Source: Arthrobacter sp. E3 (GTDB lineage Bacteria > Actinomycetota > Actinomycetes > Actinomycetales > Micrococcaceae). Taken from it: 64,000 nucleotides of DNA. The DNA lies in assembly GCF_017353415.1 (NCBI RefSeq), contig NZ_JAFMPX010000017.1, positions 1-64,000 on the forward strand, written 5' to 3'. This document shows positions 1 through 8,772 of this stretch, piece after piece; within the stretch, counting starts at the first letter, position 1, and every line of letters begins with the position of its first letter. The notes beneath the pieces are model-generated. The model had not been told where the DNA came from. It was given only the letters and a program-made list of their open reading frames with translations, and searched no databases. Position numbers and translations under genes: made by a program.

Positions 1-230
1 TAAATTCGAAACCAGCTAAACGATCATGCATCACCACAGGGGCGGCAACACACAACCAAATAACCAATCCATATAAATAAATTGGTATCAATAAAACTTG
101 GCACACTATTGAGTTCTCAAACAACAATTACAATTCGAGTAATTCCTAATTATTTTTCATAATTAGTTTTCGTCGTTGCGATGATCAAACTTTATTTCAA
201 GGAAAGCATTTTGTCCAATCCACAGTATGT
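1..230 (-). promoter_or_regulatory. rRNA operon promoter/leader (16S lies left of the window)
   Basis: Read on the minus strand, 95-125 carries the conserved actinobacterial rrn leader segment containing TTTGAGAACTCAATAGTGTG, which is known ahead of 16S rRNA in Mycobacterium and Micrococcales. Two AT-rich hairpins flank it: CTAATTAT/ATAATTAG at 146-166 and ACCAAT/ATTGGT at 63-86. A possible promoter is TTGGAC (213-218) and TAAAGT (189-194) with an 18-bp spacer; this assignment is weak. The region is much more AT-rich than its surroundings, as expected for an rrn promoter. The same motif also occurs in the 16S-23S spacer, but the position just downstream of tyrS argues for the 16S leader. Confidence 0.75.
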
Positions 231-332
231 GTGGCTCATCACTCCATGTTTTCCATAAACCCATAACTTCGTCTAGAAACAAACGAATCAAAGAGTCGTT
301 TGTATTCATTCAGAATTTGTATGGTTTTGTTT

Positions 333-362
333 CTTGCGGGGTGGTGAGCTCTTCCCCGCAAG
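333..362. repeat. Inverted repeat between tyrS and rrn leader
   Basis: CTTGCGGGG at 333-341 and CCCCGCAAG at 354-362 form a perfect 9-bp stem with a 12-nt loop. There is no T-run on the minus strand, so it may be a backup terminator or merely a structured spacer upstream of the rrn promoter. Confidence 0.5.
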
Positions 363-408
363 CGGAGTGGCTCAGCGTTGCGCAAGCAACAGATAGAACA
401 ATACACAG

Positions 409-440
409 CTGCCCGCCCCAACGCAAGTTGAGGCGGGCAG
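409..440 (-). terminator. Terminator of tyrS
   Basis: Read leftward, a 14-bp stem (13 pairs plus one G:T wobble) with a TTGC loop sits 28 nt after the tyrS stop codon. GC-rich stem CTGCCCGCC/GGCGGGCAG; T-rich sequence follows. It separates tyrS transcription from the rrn promoter region. Confidence 0.8.
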
Positions 441-467
441 GGAGACTATGACCGGGGAGAACTTTGG

Positions 468-1778
468 TCAGGCGGCCAATTCCACCATGGCCAAGGTTCG
501 CTTCCCACGGCGCACCAGCAAGTACTTGCCGTGGAGTGCATCGGCAGAACCCAACATGGTGTCTGGATCGGTGACCTTGACGTTGTTCACGTAGGCACCA
601 CCCTCCCCCACCGTGCGGCGAGCCTCGGAGTTACTCTTGGAAAGCCCTGCGGAAACCAAGAGTTCCACAATGGTCAGGCCAGCTGCCGGCGCCGTTGAAC
701 GCGGCAATTCCCGGGTCGCTGATTCCAACGTCGCCACGTCGAGTTCAGCAAGCTCACCCTGGCCAAACAAGGCAGCGGAAGCTGCAATCACCTTCAAGGT
801 GGCGTCCACACCATGCACCAAGGACGTGACCTGGAAGGCAAGTGTCCGCTGGCCTTCGCGTGCTTGCGGCTTTTCCTCAACTGAGGTGGCAATGGCCTCA
901 ATTTGTTCACGGGAGAGGAACGTGAACACCTTCAGCCGGTCCACAACGTCCGCATCGGCAGTGTTGAGCCAGAACTGGTACATGTCAAAAGGACTGCACA
1001 TCTCCGCATCGAGCCAAATGGCGTTGCCTTCGCTCTTTCCGAACTTGGTGCCGTCGGAATTGGTGATCAACGGTGTTCCCAGTGCATGGACAGCGGCGCC
1101 TTCAACCTTGCGGATCAAATCGGTGCCACTGGTCAGGTTCCCCCACTGGTCAGAGCCACCTTGCTGGAGCACACAGCCGTACTGGCGGAATAGCTCAAGG
1201 TAGTCCATGCCCTGCAGGATCTGGTAGCTGAACTCGGCGTAGCTGATGCCTTCGTCGGAGTTCAGCCGAGAGGCCACAATGTCCTTCTTGATCATGGTGC
1301 CCACGCGGAAGTACTTGCCCACGTCACGCAGGAAGTCCAGCACCGACATCGGTTCGGTCCAGTCAAGGTTGTTGACCATGCGGGCGGCATTCTGGCCCTC
1401 AAATGACAGGAAGCGCTGCACCTGGCCTTGCAGGTAGCCAACCCACTCCTCAACTGTTTCCTTCGAGTTCATGGTGCGCTCCGCCGTCGGACGCGGATCC
1501 CCCACCAAGCCAGTGGAGCCACCCACCAGGCCCAGCGGCTTATGGCCTGCGAGCTGCATGCGGCGCATGGTCAGCAGCTGGACCAGGTTGCCCAGGTGCA
1601 GGCTCGGGGCGGTGGGGTCAAAACCGCAATAGTACGTGATCGGATCGCCGGCGAGCAGCTCTTCAAGGGCTGTCTCGTCGGTGGAGACCTGGACCAGGCC
1701 TCGCCACTTGAGCTCCTGCCAAACATTGGCGAAGCTGGGGTCGTTCTCGGGGACGTGGAGTTCAGTTTGCAAAGACAC
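468..1778 (-). CDS. tyrS: Tyrosine--tRNA ligase
   Basis: Class I aminoacyl-tRNA synthetase that charges tRNA-Tyr in the cytoplasm. The 436-residue product has the usual length for bacterial TyrRS. Visible motifs are HLGN at residues 61-64 (the HIGH signature), the tyrosine-site segment GSDQWGN around 208-214, and KFGKS at 245-249 (the KMSKS loop). The C-terminal part, from about residue 370, matches an S4 RNA-binding domain. The start is GTG at 1778. It is the last gene before the rrn leader and has its own terminator at 409-440. Confidence 0.96.
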   Translation of the reverse strand: MSLQTELHVPENDPSFANVWQELKWRGLVQVSTDETALEELLAGDPITYYCGFDPTAPSLHLGNLVQLLTMRRMQLAGHKPLGLVGGSTGLVGDPRPTAERTMNSKETVEEWVGYLQGQVQRFLSFEGQNAARMVNNLDWTEPMSVLDFLRDVGKYFRVGTMIKKDIVASRLNSDEGISYAEFSYQILQGMDYLELFRQYGCVLQQGGSDQWGNLTSGTDLIRKVEGAAVHALGTPLITNSDGTKFGKSEGNAIWLDAEMCSPFDMYQFWLNTADADVVDRLKVFTFLSREQIEAIATSVEEKPQAREGQRTLAFQVTSLVHGVDATLKVIAASAALFGQGELAELDVATLESATRELPRSTAPAAGLTIVELLVSAGLSKSNSEARRTVGEGGAYVNNVKVTDPDTMLGSADALHGKYLLVRRGKRTLAMVELAA

Positions 1779-1879
1779 ATCCCAAAATTACCAGCACGAC
1801 GGCGGTTCGTCGCCATTCATGGCCCGCGCCGCCTCCCGCCGCGGCTGCCTTGGGCAACAACGGCCGGCAGGTGCTGGCG

Positions 1880-4120
1880 CTACTTCTCGATTCCCGCCGG
1901 CAGCGGCTGCGAGCAAATGAGGCGCAACCGCTGGGTGGGCCGGGTCATGGAGACGTACAGGTCCCCGACGCGACCGTGGGCGTGGGCCAATAGCTCCGCA
2001 GGTTCAACGATGATCACACCATCAAATTCCAGGCCCTTGGCCTCGTGCGGGTCGATCACCACAATGTCCTGTTCCAAGGAGCCGGCCCCGTGTCCAATCC
2101 GGGGGCCATAGACCTCTCGCAGTGCTGCCGTGGTGGCCTGAACCATGGCCGGAGGGGCGATCACGGCGACAAGCCCGCCGCCCACGGCAGTAGTTTCCTC
2201 CGGCATGACCGCCACCACTTGGGCAATCACATCACTTGCCGCAACGTAATCAACGAAGGGTTCCCATTCGCCGTCGCGCACTGCCTTGGGGGCCGAAACG
2301 ATCTGGCCCGCCGCATTGGCCATGCGCACCGCCGCCTCTGCGATCTGCGCAGGGGTACGGTAGTTGACCGTCAGTTCCTCGATGTTCCAGCGCTCCCCCA
2401 TGAAGGGGTTCAGTGCTTGGCGCCACGACATGGCCCCGGATGCGGAGCTGGTTTGGGCTATATCGCCGACGATCGTGAAGGACTTCACTGGGCAGCGGCG
2501 CACCAGGAGCCGCCACTGCATGGGCGAAAGTTCCTGCGCCTCATCCACCACCACGTGACCGTAGGCCCACGTCCTGTCCGTCAGCGCACGCTCCGCGCTG
2601 GTCTGTGCCGCCTCACCGACCACGTTGTAGTCGGCCAGCTGCTCCGCCGTGAGCATCCCGTCGACACCGGAATCCTCCATCTGCTGGCTCATGTTGGCGA
2701 TTGCCTTTTCAGCATTGGCCAGATCCCGCTTGCGCTGCGACTTTGCATTGGCTTGGGCGCGGCCTCCCGTGGCATCCATCTCACCCAACAGTTCGGCGGC
2801 CTCATCCAGCAGCGGCACATCCGACTCCGTCCACGGCGCGTTCGGGCTGCGCAGCAACAGCTCCCGCTCTGCCGGGCTCAAGTCCGGTGTGACGGCGGCC
2901 AGAATTTCCGGCTTGCTGAACATGTCATTCACAAGCTGCCTGGCCGTCATGGGCATCCAGCACAAGTTCAACATGACACGTACGTCGCGGGAGGTGCGCA
3001 CATCCTCGGCGAGATAGGAACGGTCTGCGTTGTTGCCCGCCCCTGCAGATTCAATATGCTCGCGCAACTGTTCTGTCAGCTCACGCAGCAAAGTCTTGAC
3101 AAAAGTGATGCGCGCTTCGTTGTGCGGCAGACCCGTGGCCCGCGCCTTGTCCCTGGCACGGCGCACTTGGCGCACGGTGAGGATCAAACGGGTGCCTTCG
3201 ACGTCGAGCCTGACATCCCCATGTGGCATGCGTTGCCGGTTGGCGACGGCGTTTGCCACCACCTGCGCCATGGAAATCCGGCCCTTCAGTTCGGCAGTCT
3301 CAGCAGATTCGCTTCCCTTTGCCAGCACACCGGGGAACAGGTTTCCCACGCTGGCCATGACCACCCCCGTTTCACCAAGGGAGGGCAGCACGCGCTCAAT
3401 GTATTTCATGAACGCGTTGGAAGGGCCCACCAGCAGGACGCCGGCGGACTGCAGTCGTTCGCGGTGCGTGTACAGCAGATAAGCGGCACGGTGAAGGGCC
3501 ACCGCAGTTTTCCCGGTACCCGGCCCGCCCTGCACCACCAGCGCACCGCTCAAGGGTGAGCGGATGATCCTGTCCTGTTCGGCCTGGATAGTGCCGACAA
3601 TGTCATTCATGCGACCAGTGCGCTTGGAATTCAGCGCGGCCAGCAGGGCACCTTCACCTTGGACGTGTGCGCCGTCGGAGAGCATGGTGTGGTCAAGGAC
3701 ATCATCCTCGATGGCCTTCACTTTGCGCCCTTGCAGCAACAGGTGCCGACGGCGGCGCACGCCCATGCGGTCAAAGGCCGTGGCTTGATAGAAAGTACCG
3801 GCTTCAGGGGCACGCCAATCGACCATGAGCTGGCGCAGATCCTCCGACAGCAGTCCTATGCGGCCGATGTAGCGGTCCTGGCCGTCATCGAGGTCGAGGC
3901 GCCCAAACACCAGCTTGTCGTCGACGGCGTTCAGTTGGGCCAGGCGGTCCTCGTACAGTGTGGCGAAGGCATCGCGCTCGGAGCGGTTTTGGTGTGTACC
4001 CATGGACCTGGACCTGCGCACTTCTGCCAGCTGCTCAACCTTCTCGGCGCGGAGTTCATCCAGGCGGGAATACAGGCCGTCAACATAGCGTCGTTCTTGG
4101 GCCAACTCGTCGTCATACAT
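1880..4120 (-). CDS. helR: HelD/HelR-type RNA polymerase recycling ATPase (UvrD/Rep-like)
   Basis: Superfamily 1 helicase-like ATPase, about 746 residues. An N-terminal coiled coil (roughly residues 5-80) precedes Walker A GGPGTGKT, followed later by VVVDEAQEL (Walker B), GDIAQTS, NYRTPAQI and a C-terminal VSMTRP motif. This order, with an early split before the ATPase core, is that of the actinobacterial HelD class, which binds core RNA polymerase and frees stalled complexes; HelR members protect polymerase from rifamycins. The ATG at 4120 has AGGAG 7 nt upstream and is preferred to a start 33 nt earlier. A UvrD-type DNA helicase is less likely given the coiled coil. Rifamycin protection here is inference. 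Confidence 0.85.
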   Translation of the reverse strand: MYDDELAQERRYVDGLYSRLDELRAEKVEQLAEVRRSRSMGTHQNRSERDAFATLYEDRLAQLNAVDDKLVFGRLDLDDGQDRYIGRIGLLSEDLRQLMVDWRAPEAGTFYQATAFDRMGVRRRRHLLLQGRKVKAIEDDVLDHTMLSDGAHVQGEGALLAALNSKRTGRMNDIVGTIQAEQDRIIRSPLSGALVVQGGPGTGKTAVALHRAAYLLYTHRERLQSAGVLLVGPSNAFMKYIERVLPSLGETGVVMASVGNLFPGVLAKGSESAETAELKGRISMAQVVANAVANRQRMPHGDVRLDVEGTRLILTVRQVRRARDKARATGLPHNEARITFVKTLLRELTEQLREHIESAGAGNNADRSYLAEDVRTSRDVRVMLNLCWMPMTARQLVNDMFSKPEILAAVTPDLSPAERELLLRSPNAPWTESDVPLLDEAAELLGEMDATGGRAQANAKSQRKRDLANAEKAIANMSQQMEDSGVDGMLTAEQLADYNVVGEAAQTSAERALTDRTWAYGHVVVDEAQELSPMQWRLLVRRCPVKSFTIVGDIAQTSSASGAMSWRQALNPFMGERWNIEELTVNYRTPAQIAEAAVRMANAAGQIVSAPKAVRDGEWEPFVDYVAASDVIAQVVAVMPEETTAVGGGLVAVIAPPAMVQATTAALREVYGPRIGHGAGSLEQDIVVIDPHEAKGLEFDGVIIVEPAELLAHAHGRVGDLYVSMTRPTQRLRLICSQPLPAGIEK

Positions 4121-4279
4121 GCAAGGCTCCTGATAGCTAAGGCTTGTCGCCAAAAAGGCGGACCGTCTATTCTATCCCGGCCTGCGTGTTGGTGGGCCCG
4201 TTTGTGAGCACGCCTACACAATGGCAGTGCCGAGGGCCGCGTGTTGTCCGGAACAGCTGCGGATTGAGGATTGTGAGGG

Positions 4280-4864
4280 CTACACGTGGAGCAGCGACAC
4301 GATGTCACTGCCAGCAAGGTTTACCCGTCCCGGCAGTGCGTCTATCTCCAGCACCACGCCGAAACCAGCCACCACGGCACCCGTGCGCTCAAGCAGAGCC
4401 GCAGCGGCACCCAGGGTGCCCCCGGTGGCGAGGACGTCGTCGAGAATTAACACACGCGTACCAGCAGGGACGTCTTCACGATGCAGTTCCAAGGTCGCCT
4501 CGCCGTACTCGAGGGCGTAGCTCTCGGAGTACACCACGCGTGGCAGTTTGCCAGCCTTGCGAATGGTGATGACGCCGGTTCCGGTGGCGTACGCGGCCGC
4601 TGCTGCCAGCAAAAAACCGCGGGCCTCCACTCCTGCCACTGCGTCAAACTGGCCGGCGAACGGCCTCACGATAGCGTCCACTACCTGCTTCAAGGCTGCT
4701 CCGTCGGCAAATACGGGGGTGAGGTCCTTGAAGACAATGCCGACTTGCGGGTAGTCCGGAACTGTTGCGCACAAGCGCTCCACCACGGCGGAAACATGGG
4801 ATATGTCGCTATGCTGCTGGATGGTTTGGGCTGGGGCTGACGGGGCGCTTGAGGTCTCATTCAC
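4280..4864 (-). CDS. apt: Adenine phosphoribosyltransferase
   Basis: Purine salvage enzyme converting adenine and PRPP to AMP in the cytoplasm. The PRPP-binding signature LILDDVLATGGT is intact, and the preceding segment VEARGFLLAAA followed by IRKAGKLP is characteristic of APRTases. The GTG start at 4864 overlaps the stop of the upstream glycosylase gene (TGA at 4861-4863), suggesting translational coupling; a TTG at 4879 is possible but adds residues inside the neighbour. Length about 194 residues; the N-terminus before DYPQVGIVFKDLTP is longer than in E. coli Apt. Confidence 0.92.
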   Translation of the reverse strand: MNETSSAPSAPAQTIQQHSDISHVSAVVERLCATVPDYPQVGIVFKDLTPVFADGAALKQVVDAIVRPFAGQFDAVAGVEARGFLLAAAAAYATGTGVITIRKAGKLPRVVYSESYALEYGEATLELHREDVPAGTRVLILDDVLATGGTLGAAAALLERTGAVVAGFGVVLEIDALPGRVNLAGSDIVSLLHV

Positions 4865-5565
4865 CCTCCAACGGTACAACCTGTCGGAGGCAACGGGGCC
4901 TCAGGGGTTTTCGGGGTGGCTGGTGCTTGCCCACGCACCTTGGGCGCTGCGGCCGCCTTGAACTTGGAAACGGTCTTATCCCCGTCTATCCAGAATCGCC
5001 ACGGGTAGTCCTCCGTCCCGCCGGGCCCGCTTAAGCCCACCCGCGGGCCTGTGCGCACGTGGCGTTCGGGCGTGGACGGCAACGTCAATGAGACTTGGCC
5101 GCCAAGAGCTGAAATGCCGTTGTGTTCCAGGTTGAATCCCAGAGCTTTGGTCAGTGTGGCCGGGCCCCTGGCCAACTCGTAGTCGTGCTTCGCGGTGGGC
5201 CGGCGCAGCCGTGCTAAATCCAGCCCTTCCACGATCTCACCTGCGCGCATCAGGCAACCGGACGACAACCCCTCGGGCCTGCAGACCAAGTTGGCACAAA
5301 AGTGCATGCCGTAGGTGAAGTACACGTACAGGTGCCCAGGCGGGCCGAACATGACGGCGTTGCGGTTCGTCTTTCCACGGTAGGTGTGTGCACCAGGATC
5401 GGGGTGTTCAGAATCCTTCGGGCCCAGATACGCTTCAACCTCGGTAAGGCGCACGGCTACGGGCCCCTCCGGACTCTCGTGCCGCACCAGTGCGCCCAGC
5501 AAGTAGGGCGCCACGACGGTGGCCGGTTGTTGCAGCAATTCAAGGATGTCGATTGGCTCGCGCAT
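4861..5565 (-). CDS. mpg: DNA-3-methyladenine glycosylase (AAG/Mpg family)
   Basis: Base-excision repair enzyme of the eukaryotic-type AAG family, removing alkylated purines and hypoxanthine. The 234-residue product shows the family core VEAYLGPKDSEHP, then TYRGKTNRNAVMFG, GHLYVYFTYGMHFCAN and a downstream RAGEIVEG segment. The glutamate in VEAYLG is the position of the catalytic base in this family. The C-terminus from about residue 190 is rich in Ala, Pro and Lys. ATG at 5565 follows GGAAAG. It overlaps apt by 4 nt and is transcribed divergently from the oxidoreductase at 5609. Confidence 0.93.
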   Translation of the reverse strand: MREPIDILELLQQPATVVAPYLLGALVRHESPEGPVAVRLTEVEAYLGPKDSEHPDPGAHTYRGKTNRNAVMFGPPGHLYVYFTYGMHFCANLVCRPEGLSSGCLMRAGEIVEGLDLARLRRPTAKHDYELARGPATLTKALGFNLEHNGISALGGQVSLTLPSTPERHVRTGPRVGLSGPGGTEDYPWRFWIDGDKTVSKFKAAAAPKVRGQAPATPKTPEAPLPPTGCTVGG

Positions 5566-5608
5566 CTTTCCAATTTAGCAGCGTCTGCTTTTCACCTAGA
5601 CTCCAACC

Positions 5609-6646
5609 ATGGACCCTGAAGTGATGAAAGCTGCGTATTTCACGGCCACGGGCGGACCGGAGGTCATAAGGTTCGGCAGTGTGCCACTGCCTGCACTGGC
5701 CCCAGGCAGCGTTCTGGTGAGAGTTACAGCCGCCGCCGTGGACCATGTGGACACGTTCGTGCGCGCTGGGTCTTACACCACCAATCTGGTCTTTCCGCAG
5801 GTTCCCGGACGGGACGTTGTGGGCACTGTGGCACAGCTGGGGCCAGATGTTCCGGAGGGACCTGCCGGCTTCCACATTGGTGACCCCGTGTGGGCCAACT
5901 CAATGGGCTTCGACGGTAGGCCGGGAACGGCGGCGCAGTTCACCGCCGTTCCAGCAGACCGCCTCTACCACCTCCCAACGGGGCTCAACGCTGATGGTGG
6001 GGACGCCGTCGCCGTGGCTGCCGTGCTGCACTCCGCAGCCACAGCCCACCTGGCGTTGCATCGGCATGCTCAGCTGCAAGCTGGTGAGACGGTTTATATT
6101 GGCGGCGCAGCTGGAGGGGTGGGCACCGCTGCGTTGGTTCAGGCAGTGCGTGCCGGAGCCCGCGCCATCACCTCCTCCAGCGCGGCCGACGTCGAACGCT
6201 GCCTGTCGCTCGGAGCTTCCGCGGCGCTGGACTACCGTTCTGAAGGCTTCGCAGAGGAACTGCATGAAGCCGTCGGCTCAGTGTCCGACGGCTGGGGTTT
6301 GGATGTGCACTTGGAAACGTCGGGACGCCACCGACTGGGCCTAGCCGTCGAGCTTTTGGCGCTCCGCGGGCGGATCATCGCCATGTCCGGAATGTCAGGT
6401 CAAGATTCGGTGCCGCTGGGCAGGCTCTACACCAAGGACGGCAGCATCCGCGGGTTCGCCATCAGCAACGCCACCGTGGCGGACCTGGCCGCAGCTGCCG
6501 AAGCCGTCAATGAGCTGTTGCGGGACGGCAGCCTTCACGCCCGGAACGTGACGGTTCTGCCGCTGTCCGGCGCCGCAGATGCACATACCGCATTGGAGGC
6601 AGGGACCGTCCACGGCAAGATCGTGCTGGTCCCCGAAGCGGACTAA
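5609..6646 (+). CDS. Zinc-independent MDR oxidoreductase (quinone reductase-like)
   Basis: Medium-chain dehydrogenase/reductase of the NADPH:quinone oxidoreductase group, 345 residues. The N-terminal GroES-like half shows PGRDVVGTV. The Rossmann half has the nucleotide-binding loop GGAAGGVGTAA. The structural-zinc cysteine cluster of alcohol dehydrogenases is absent. The substrate cannot be named. Only 43 bp separate it from the divergent mpg gene. A TAGACT hexamer 7 nt before the ATG at 5609 could be a -10 for a leaderless transcript; ATG at 5624 is an alternative start. Confidence 0.8.
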   Translation: MDPEVMKAAYFTATGGPEVIRFGSVPLPALAPGSVLVRVTAAAVDHVDTFVRAGSYTTNLVFPQVPGRDVVGTVAQLGPDVPEGPAGFHIGDPVWANSMGFDGRPGTAAQFTAVPADRLYHLPTGLNADGGDAVAVAAVLHSAATAHLALHRHAQLQAGETVYIGGAAGGVGTAALVQAVRAGARAITSSSAADVERCLSLGASAALDYRSEGFAEELHEAVGSVSDGWGLDVHLETSGRHRLGLAVELLALRGRIIAMSGMSGQDSVPLGRLYTKDGSIRGFAISNATVADLAAAAEAVNELLRDGSLHARNVTVLPLSGAADAHTALEAGTVHGKIVLVPEAD

Positions 6647-6712
6647 CTGCCAGAGCAGTGCGGCTCCGTCTGCACAAGCAGGACCAAAATCATCGCATGG
6701 AAGAATGCTCGC

Positions 6713-7588
6713 ATGGCTGTTTCACTGGACTTCACTCCCCCTTTCGAACCGGGAATCTTTGACTTTCTCGCAGCCCGTGCCGTCGCAGGTGTAGAGGAAG
6801 CAGGGCCCGCAAGTTATGCACGCACCGTGCAACTTGAAGATGGGCACTGCTGGTTCAGCATTCATTGGGATGGACGGGACCTGTGCTTGGAGCATGACGT
6901 TGAACGTCCGGAGGAATCTCCCGAGCTGTTGGCCAAGGTGCGGCACCTGTTCAACCTTGACCACCACCCCGCGGCCGCAGATGCGGCAATGGGTGCAAAC
7001 CCACTACTGGCGCCGCGGGTTGCCGCGCTCCCCGGCATGCGGCTGCCAGGCTGCACTGATCCGGCTGAGATCCTCATCCGGGCCATGGTGGGTCAGCAAA
7101 TCACCGTTGGCGCCGCACGCACAGCGCTGAACCAGTTGGCCGTGCTGGGCACGCCTAGCCGGTTGCACCATGGTTCGATGCAGCGTTTCTTCCCAACCCC
7201 TGCACAAGTTGCGGCTGGAGGCAGAGATATTTTGCGTGGGCCGGCCCGGCGCATTGATTCGATCCTGGATGTGGCGGCGCGGCTTGCGGCAGGGCAACTG
7301 TCCATCAGCGCCGAAGACACCGAAGAATCCCTGGCCGCCAAGCTGCTGCCCATTCCGGGCATTGGGCCGTGGACAGTAGGATATGTGGCCATGCGCGTGC
7401 TGGGCAGCAGCGACATTTTTCTGCCCAGCGATGCGGCTGTACGCAATGGCTACGGGTTTCTCCGCGGCGACACCCCGACCCAAGCCCGCTCCATCAAGGC
7501 CGCTGAGCTGAGCGCCGCAGCCGAACCGCTGCGACCCTGGCGGTCCTACGCCACTTTGCATTTGTGGCGGAGAGCCGGGGAAAAATAG
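6713..7588 (+). CDS. alkA: DNA-3-methyladenine glycosylase II (AlkA-like, HhH-GPD)
   Basis: Helix-hairpin-helix glycosylase, 291 residues. The C-terminal two thirds form the HhH-GPD domain: IRAMVGQQITVGAA at its beginning, the hairpin LPIPGIGPWTV, and FLPSDAAVRNG, whose Asp is the expected catalytic residue. The N-terminal ~90 residues resemble the AlkA beta domain. No Ada-type regulatory domain is fused. Together with mpg this gives two unrelated alkyl-base glycosylases within 3 kb. It ends at the long bidirectional hairpin at 7709-7767. Confidence 0.88.
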   Translation: MAVSLDFTPPFEPGIFDFLAARAVAGVEEAGPASYARTVQLEDGHCWFSIHWDGRDLCLEHDVERPEESPELLAKVRHLFNLDHHPAAADAAMGANPLLAPRVAALPGMRLPGCTDPAEILIRAMVGQQITVGAARTALNQLAVLGTPSRLHHGSMQRFFPTPAQVAAGGRDILRGPARRIDSILDVAARLAAGQLSISAEDTEESLAAKLLPIPGIGPWTVGYVAMRVLGSSDIFLPSDAAVRNGYGFLRGDTPTQARSIKAAELSAAAEPLRPWRSYATLHLWRRAGEK

Positions 7589-7708
7589 GGAATCCCCAGG
7601 CATCCCGAACACACGCAGCATTCAGCACCTGGTCCGGCAAGTTGTGGTCGGTGCCATCCGGCAGCGCTTTCGCACCCTTGAACGGTCAGGGTATGACTTT
7701 CCGATCCG

Positions 7709-7767
7709 TCGAAACAGGAGCAGTCGGCAATCTACCACGGAACCATTGCCGACTGCTCCCGTTTCGA
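7709..7767. terminator. Bidirectional terminator with 23-bp arms
   Basis: Arms at 7709-7731 and 7745-7767 pair over 23 bp with one mismatch and a 13-nt loop. It lies between the convergent alkA (ends 7588) and the minus-strand gene ending at 7777. The stem is much longer than a usual intrinsic terminator. Confidence 0.75.
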
Positions 7768-7776
7768 TTGGGCTTT

Positions 7777-8706
7777 TCACGGTTTCCAGCCCTTTGCCCG
7801 CAACACGCTAGCAACTTTGCGCACCACGGCTGGTCGATCCCCATACAAGTCCTCCCGGGAGATCCTCACCTCCTGCCAACCGAGGGCTTCGGTAGTTTCC
7901 AGGCGCCTAATATCTCGCCGGTACTGGTCCTGATTATTGTGGTGGCCTCCGTCGTATTGCAGGCTGATCCGATAATTTCGGTATGCTGCATCGGGCCAGA
8001 GCCGGGGCCTTCCCCATTCATCGCAGACGATGACGTTCAATTCCGGCTCTGGCAGCCCCGCCTCGACAAGGTCCAGCCGGGTAAAGGTCTCCGGCGGCGA
8101 ATCAGCGCCCACCCGAATCAATTCAAGCCCCGCGCGGGCCTTGAGTACACCTCGACTGCCGGGGTGCTTGTTGACCATGCGTTGCAGGTCAGCCAGGCTG
8201 CAGATTTCCTCGCGGGGAGCCGGAAATTCCAGCCCATGCTGGCACACGAGGTAGTCCCCCGCAGCCACAAGTTCCCGCAACGGCAGACACGCCGCTAGGT
8301 CCAGCCACGTCCGGGCCGCACTCGTGAGTGGGACACTGTCCATGATCCAGATTTCCCCATCCGCAAAGTTCAAGCGGTGCCCGACGACGTCGACCCTCCG
8401 GGGCTCGCTCGATTTCGCTGGATTGGCTATGTGGATCCGCCAGTCATTTTCCAGCCTTGCTGGCAGTGGAATCCCCCACAAACGTGCGGCCGACAAGTGG
8501 CTGAGGACACTACGAGGGCTGGTCTCGACATAGGCAGCGAGTGCAGTGGTGCCTCTGAGTGGCACTCCGGCAGGAACGCGTATGTCGCGTGAGACGACAA
8601 TCAAGTCGCTGGCGTGTGTCCGGCCGCGCGTCAGCCCGGAGGCATCGGAGGATTTCGTGGTGAACGATCTCCGTCGCAGGTGCGGGGGCAGCTCAGAACG
8701 GTGCAT
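7777..8706 (-). CDS. AbiEi-like N-terminal / DUF559 nuclease-like C-terminal protein
   Basis: A 309-residue protein. The N-terminal half (about 1-180) resembles the winged-helix/AbiEi-type antitoxin family common as solitary genes in Micrococcales, with a segment SVLSHLSAARLWGI. The C-terminal ~110 residues look like DUF559, a Vsr/restriction endonuclease-like fold: an Asp in WPDAAYRNY, then LQYDGGHH, a Tyr-Arg-x-Asp-x-x-Arg stretch, and ALGWQEVRI. No AbiEii-type nucleotidyltransferase partner lies beside it, so a classical toxin-antitoxin pair is not supported. Long hairpins sit on both sides (7709-7767 and 8773-8835). Function is unknown; nuclease activity is an inference from the fold. Confidence 0.7.
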   Translation of the reverse strand: MHRSELPPHLRRRSFTTKSSDASGLTRGRTHASDLIVVSRDIRVPAGVPLRGTTALAAYVETSPRSVLSHLSAARLWGIPLPARLENDWRIHIANPAKSSEPRRVDVVGHRLNFADGEIWIMDSVPLTSAARTWLDLAACLPLRELVAAGDYLVCQHGLEFPAPREEICSLADLQRMVNKHPGSRGVLKARAGLELIRVGADSPPETFTRLDLVEAGLPEPELNVIVCDEWGRPRLWPDAAYRNYRISLQYDGGHHNNQDQYRRDIRRLETTEALGWQEVRISREDLYGDRPAVVRKVASVLRAKGWKP

Positions 8707-8772
8707 ACCTCATTGTTTCCCTGAAACACCGCCGCTTTTTGGGTTATCCACAGGCAATATCGAGTACCTCTG

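Noticed and set aside
2045-3559. 504-codon open frame on the plus strand opposite helR
   Set aside because: Composition is dominated by His/Arg/Gly/Gln; no domain or ribosome site; it is complementary to conserved helicase motifs.
4121-4180. Rifamycin-associated element upstream of helR
   Set aside because: GGCTTGTCGCC has only weak similarity to the known palindrome and lacks its symmetry.
7777-8706. Complete AbiE-type toxin-antitoxin system
   Set aside because: Only one gene is present, it is fused to a nuclease-like domain, and no AbiEii nucleotidyltransferase lies next to it.
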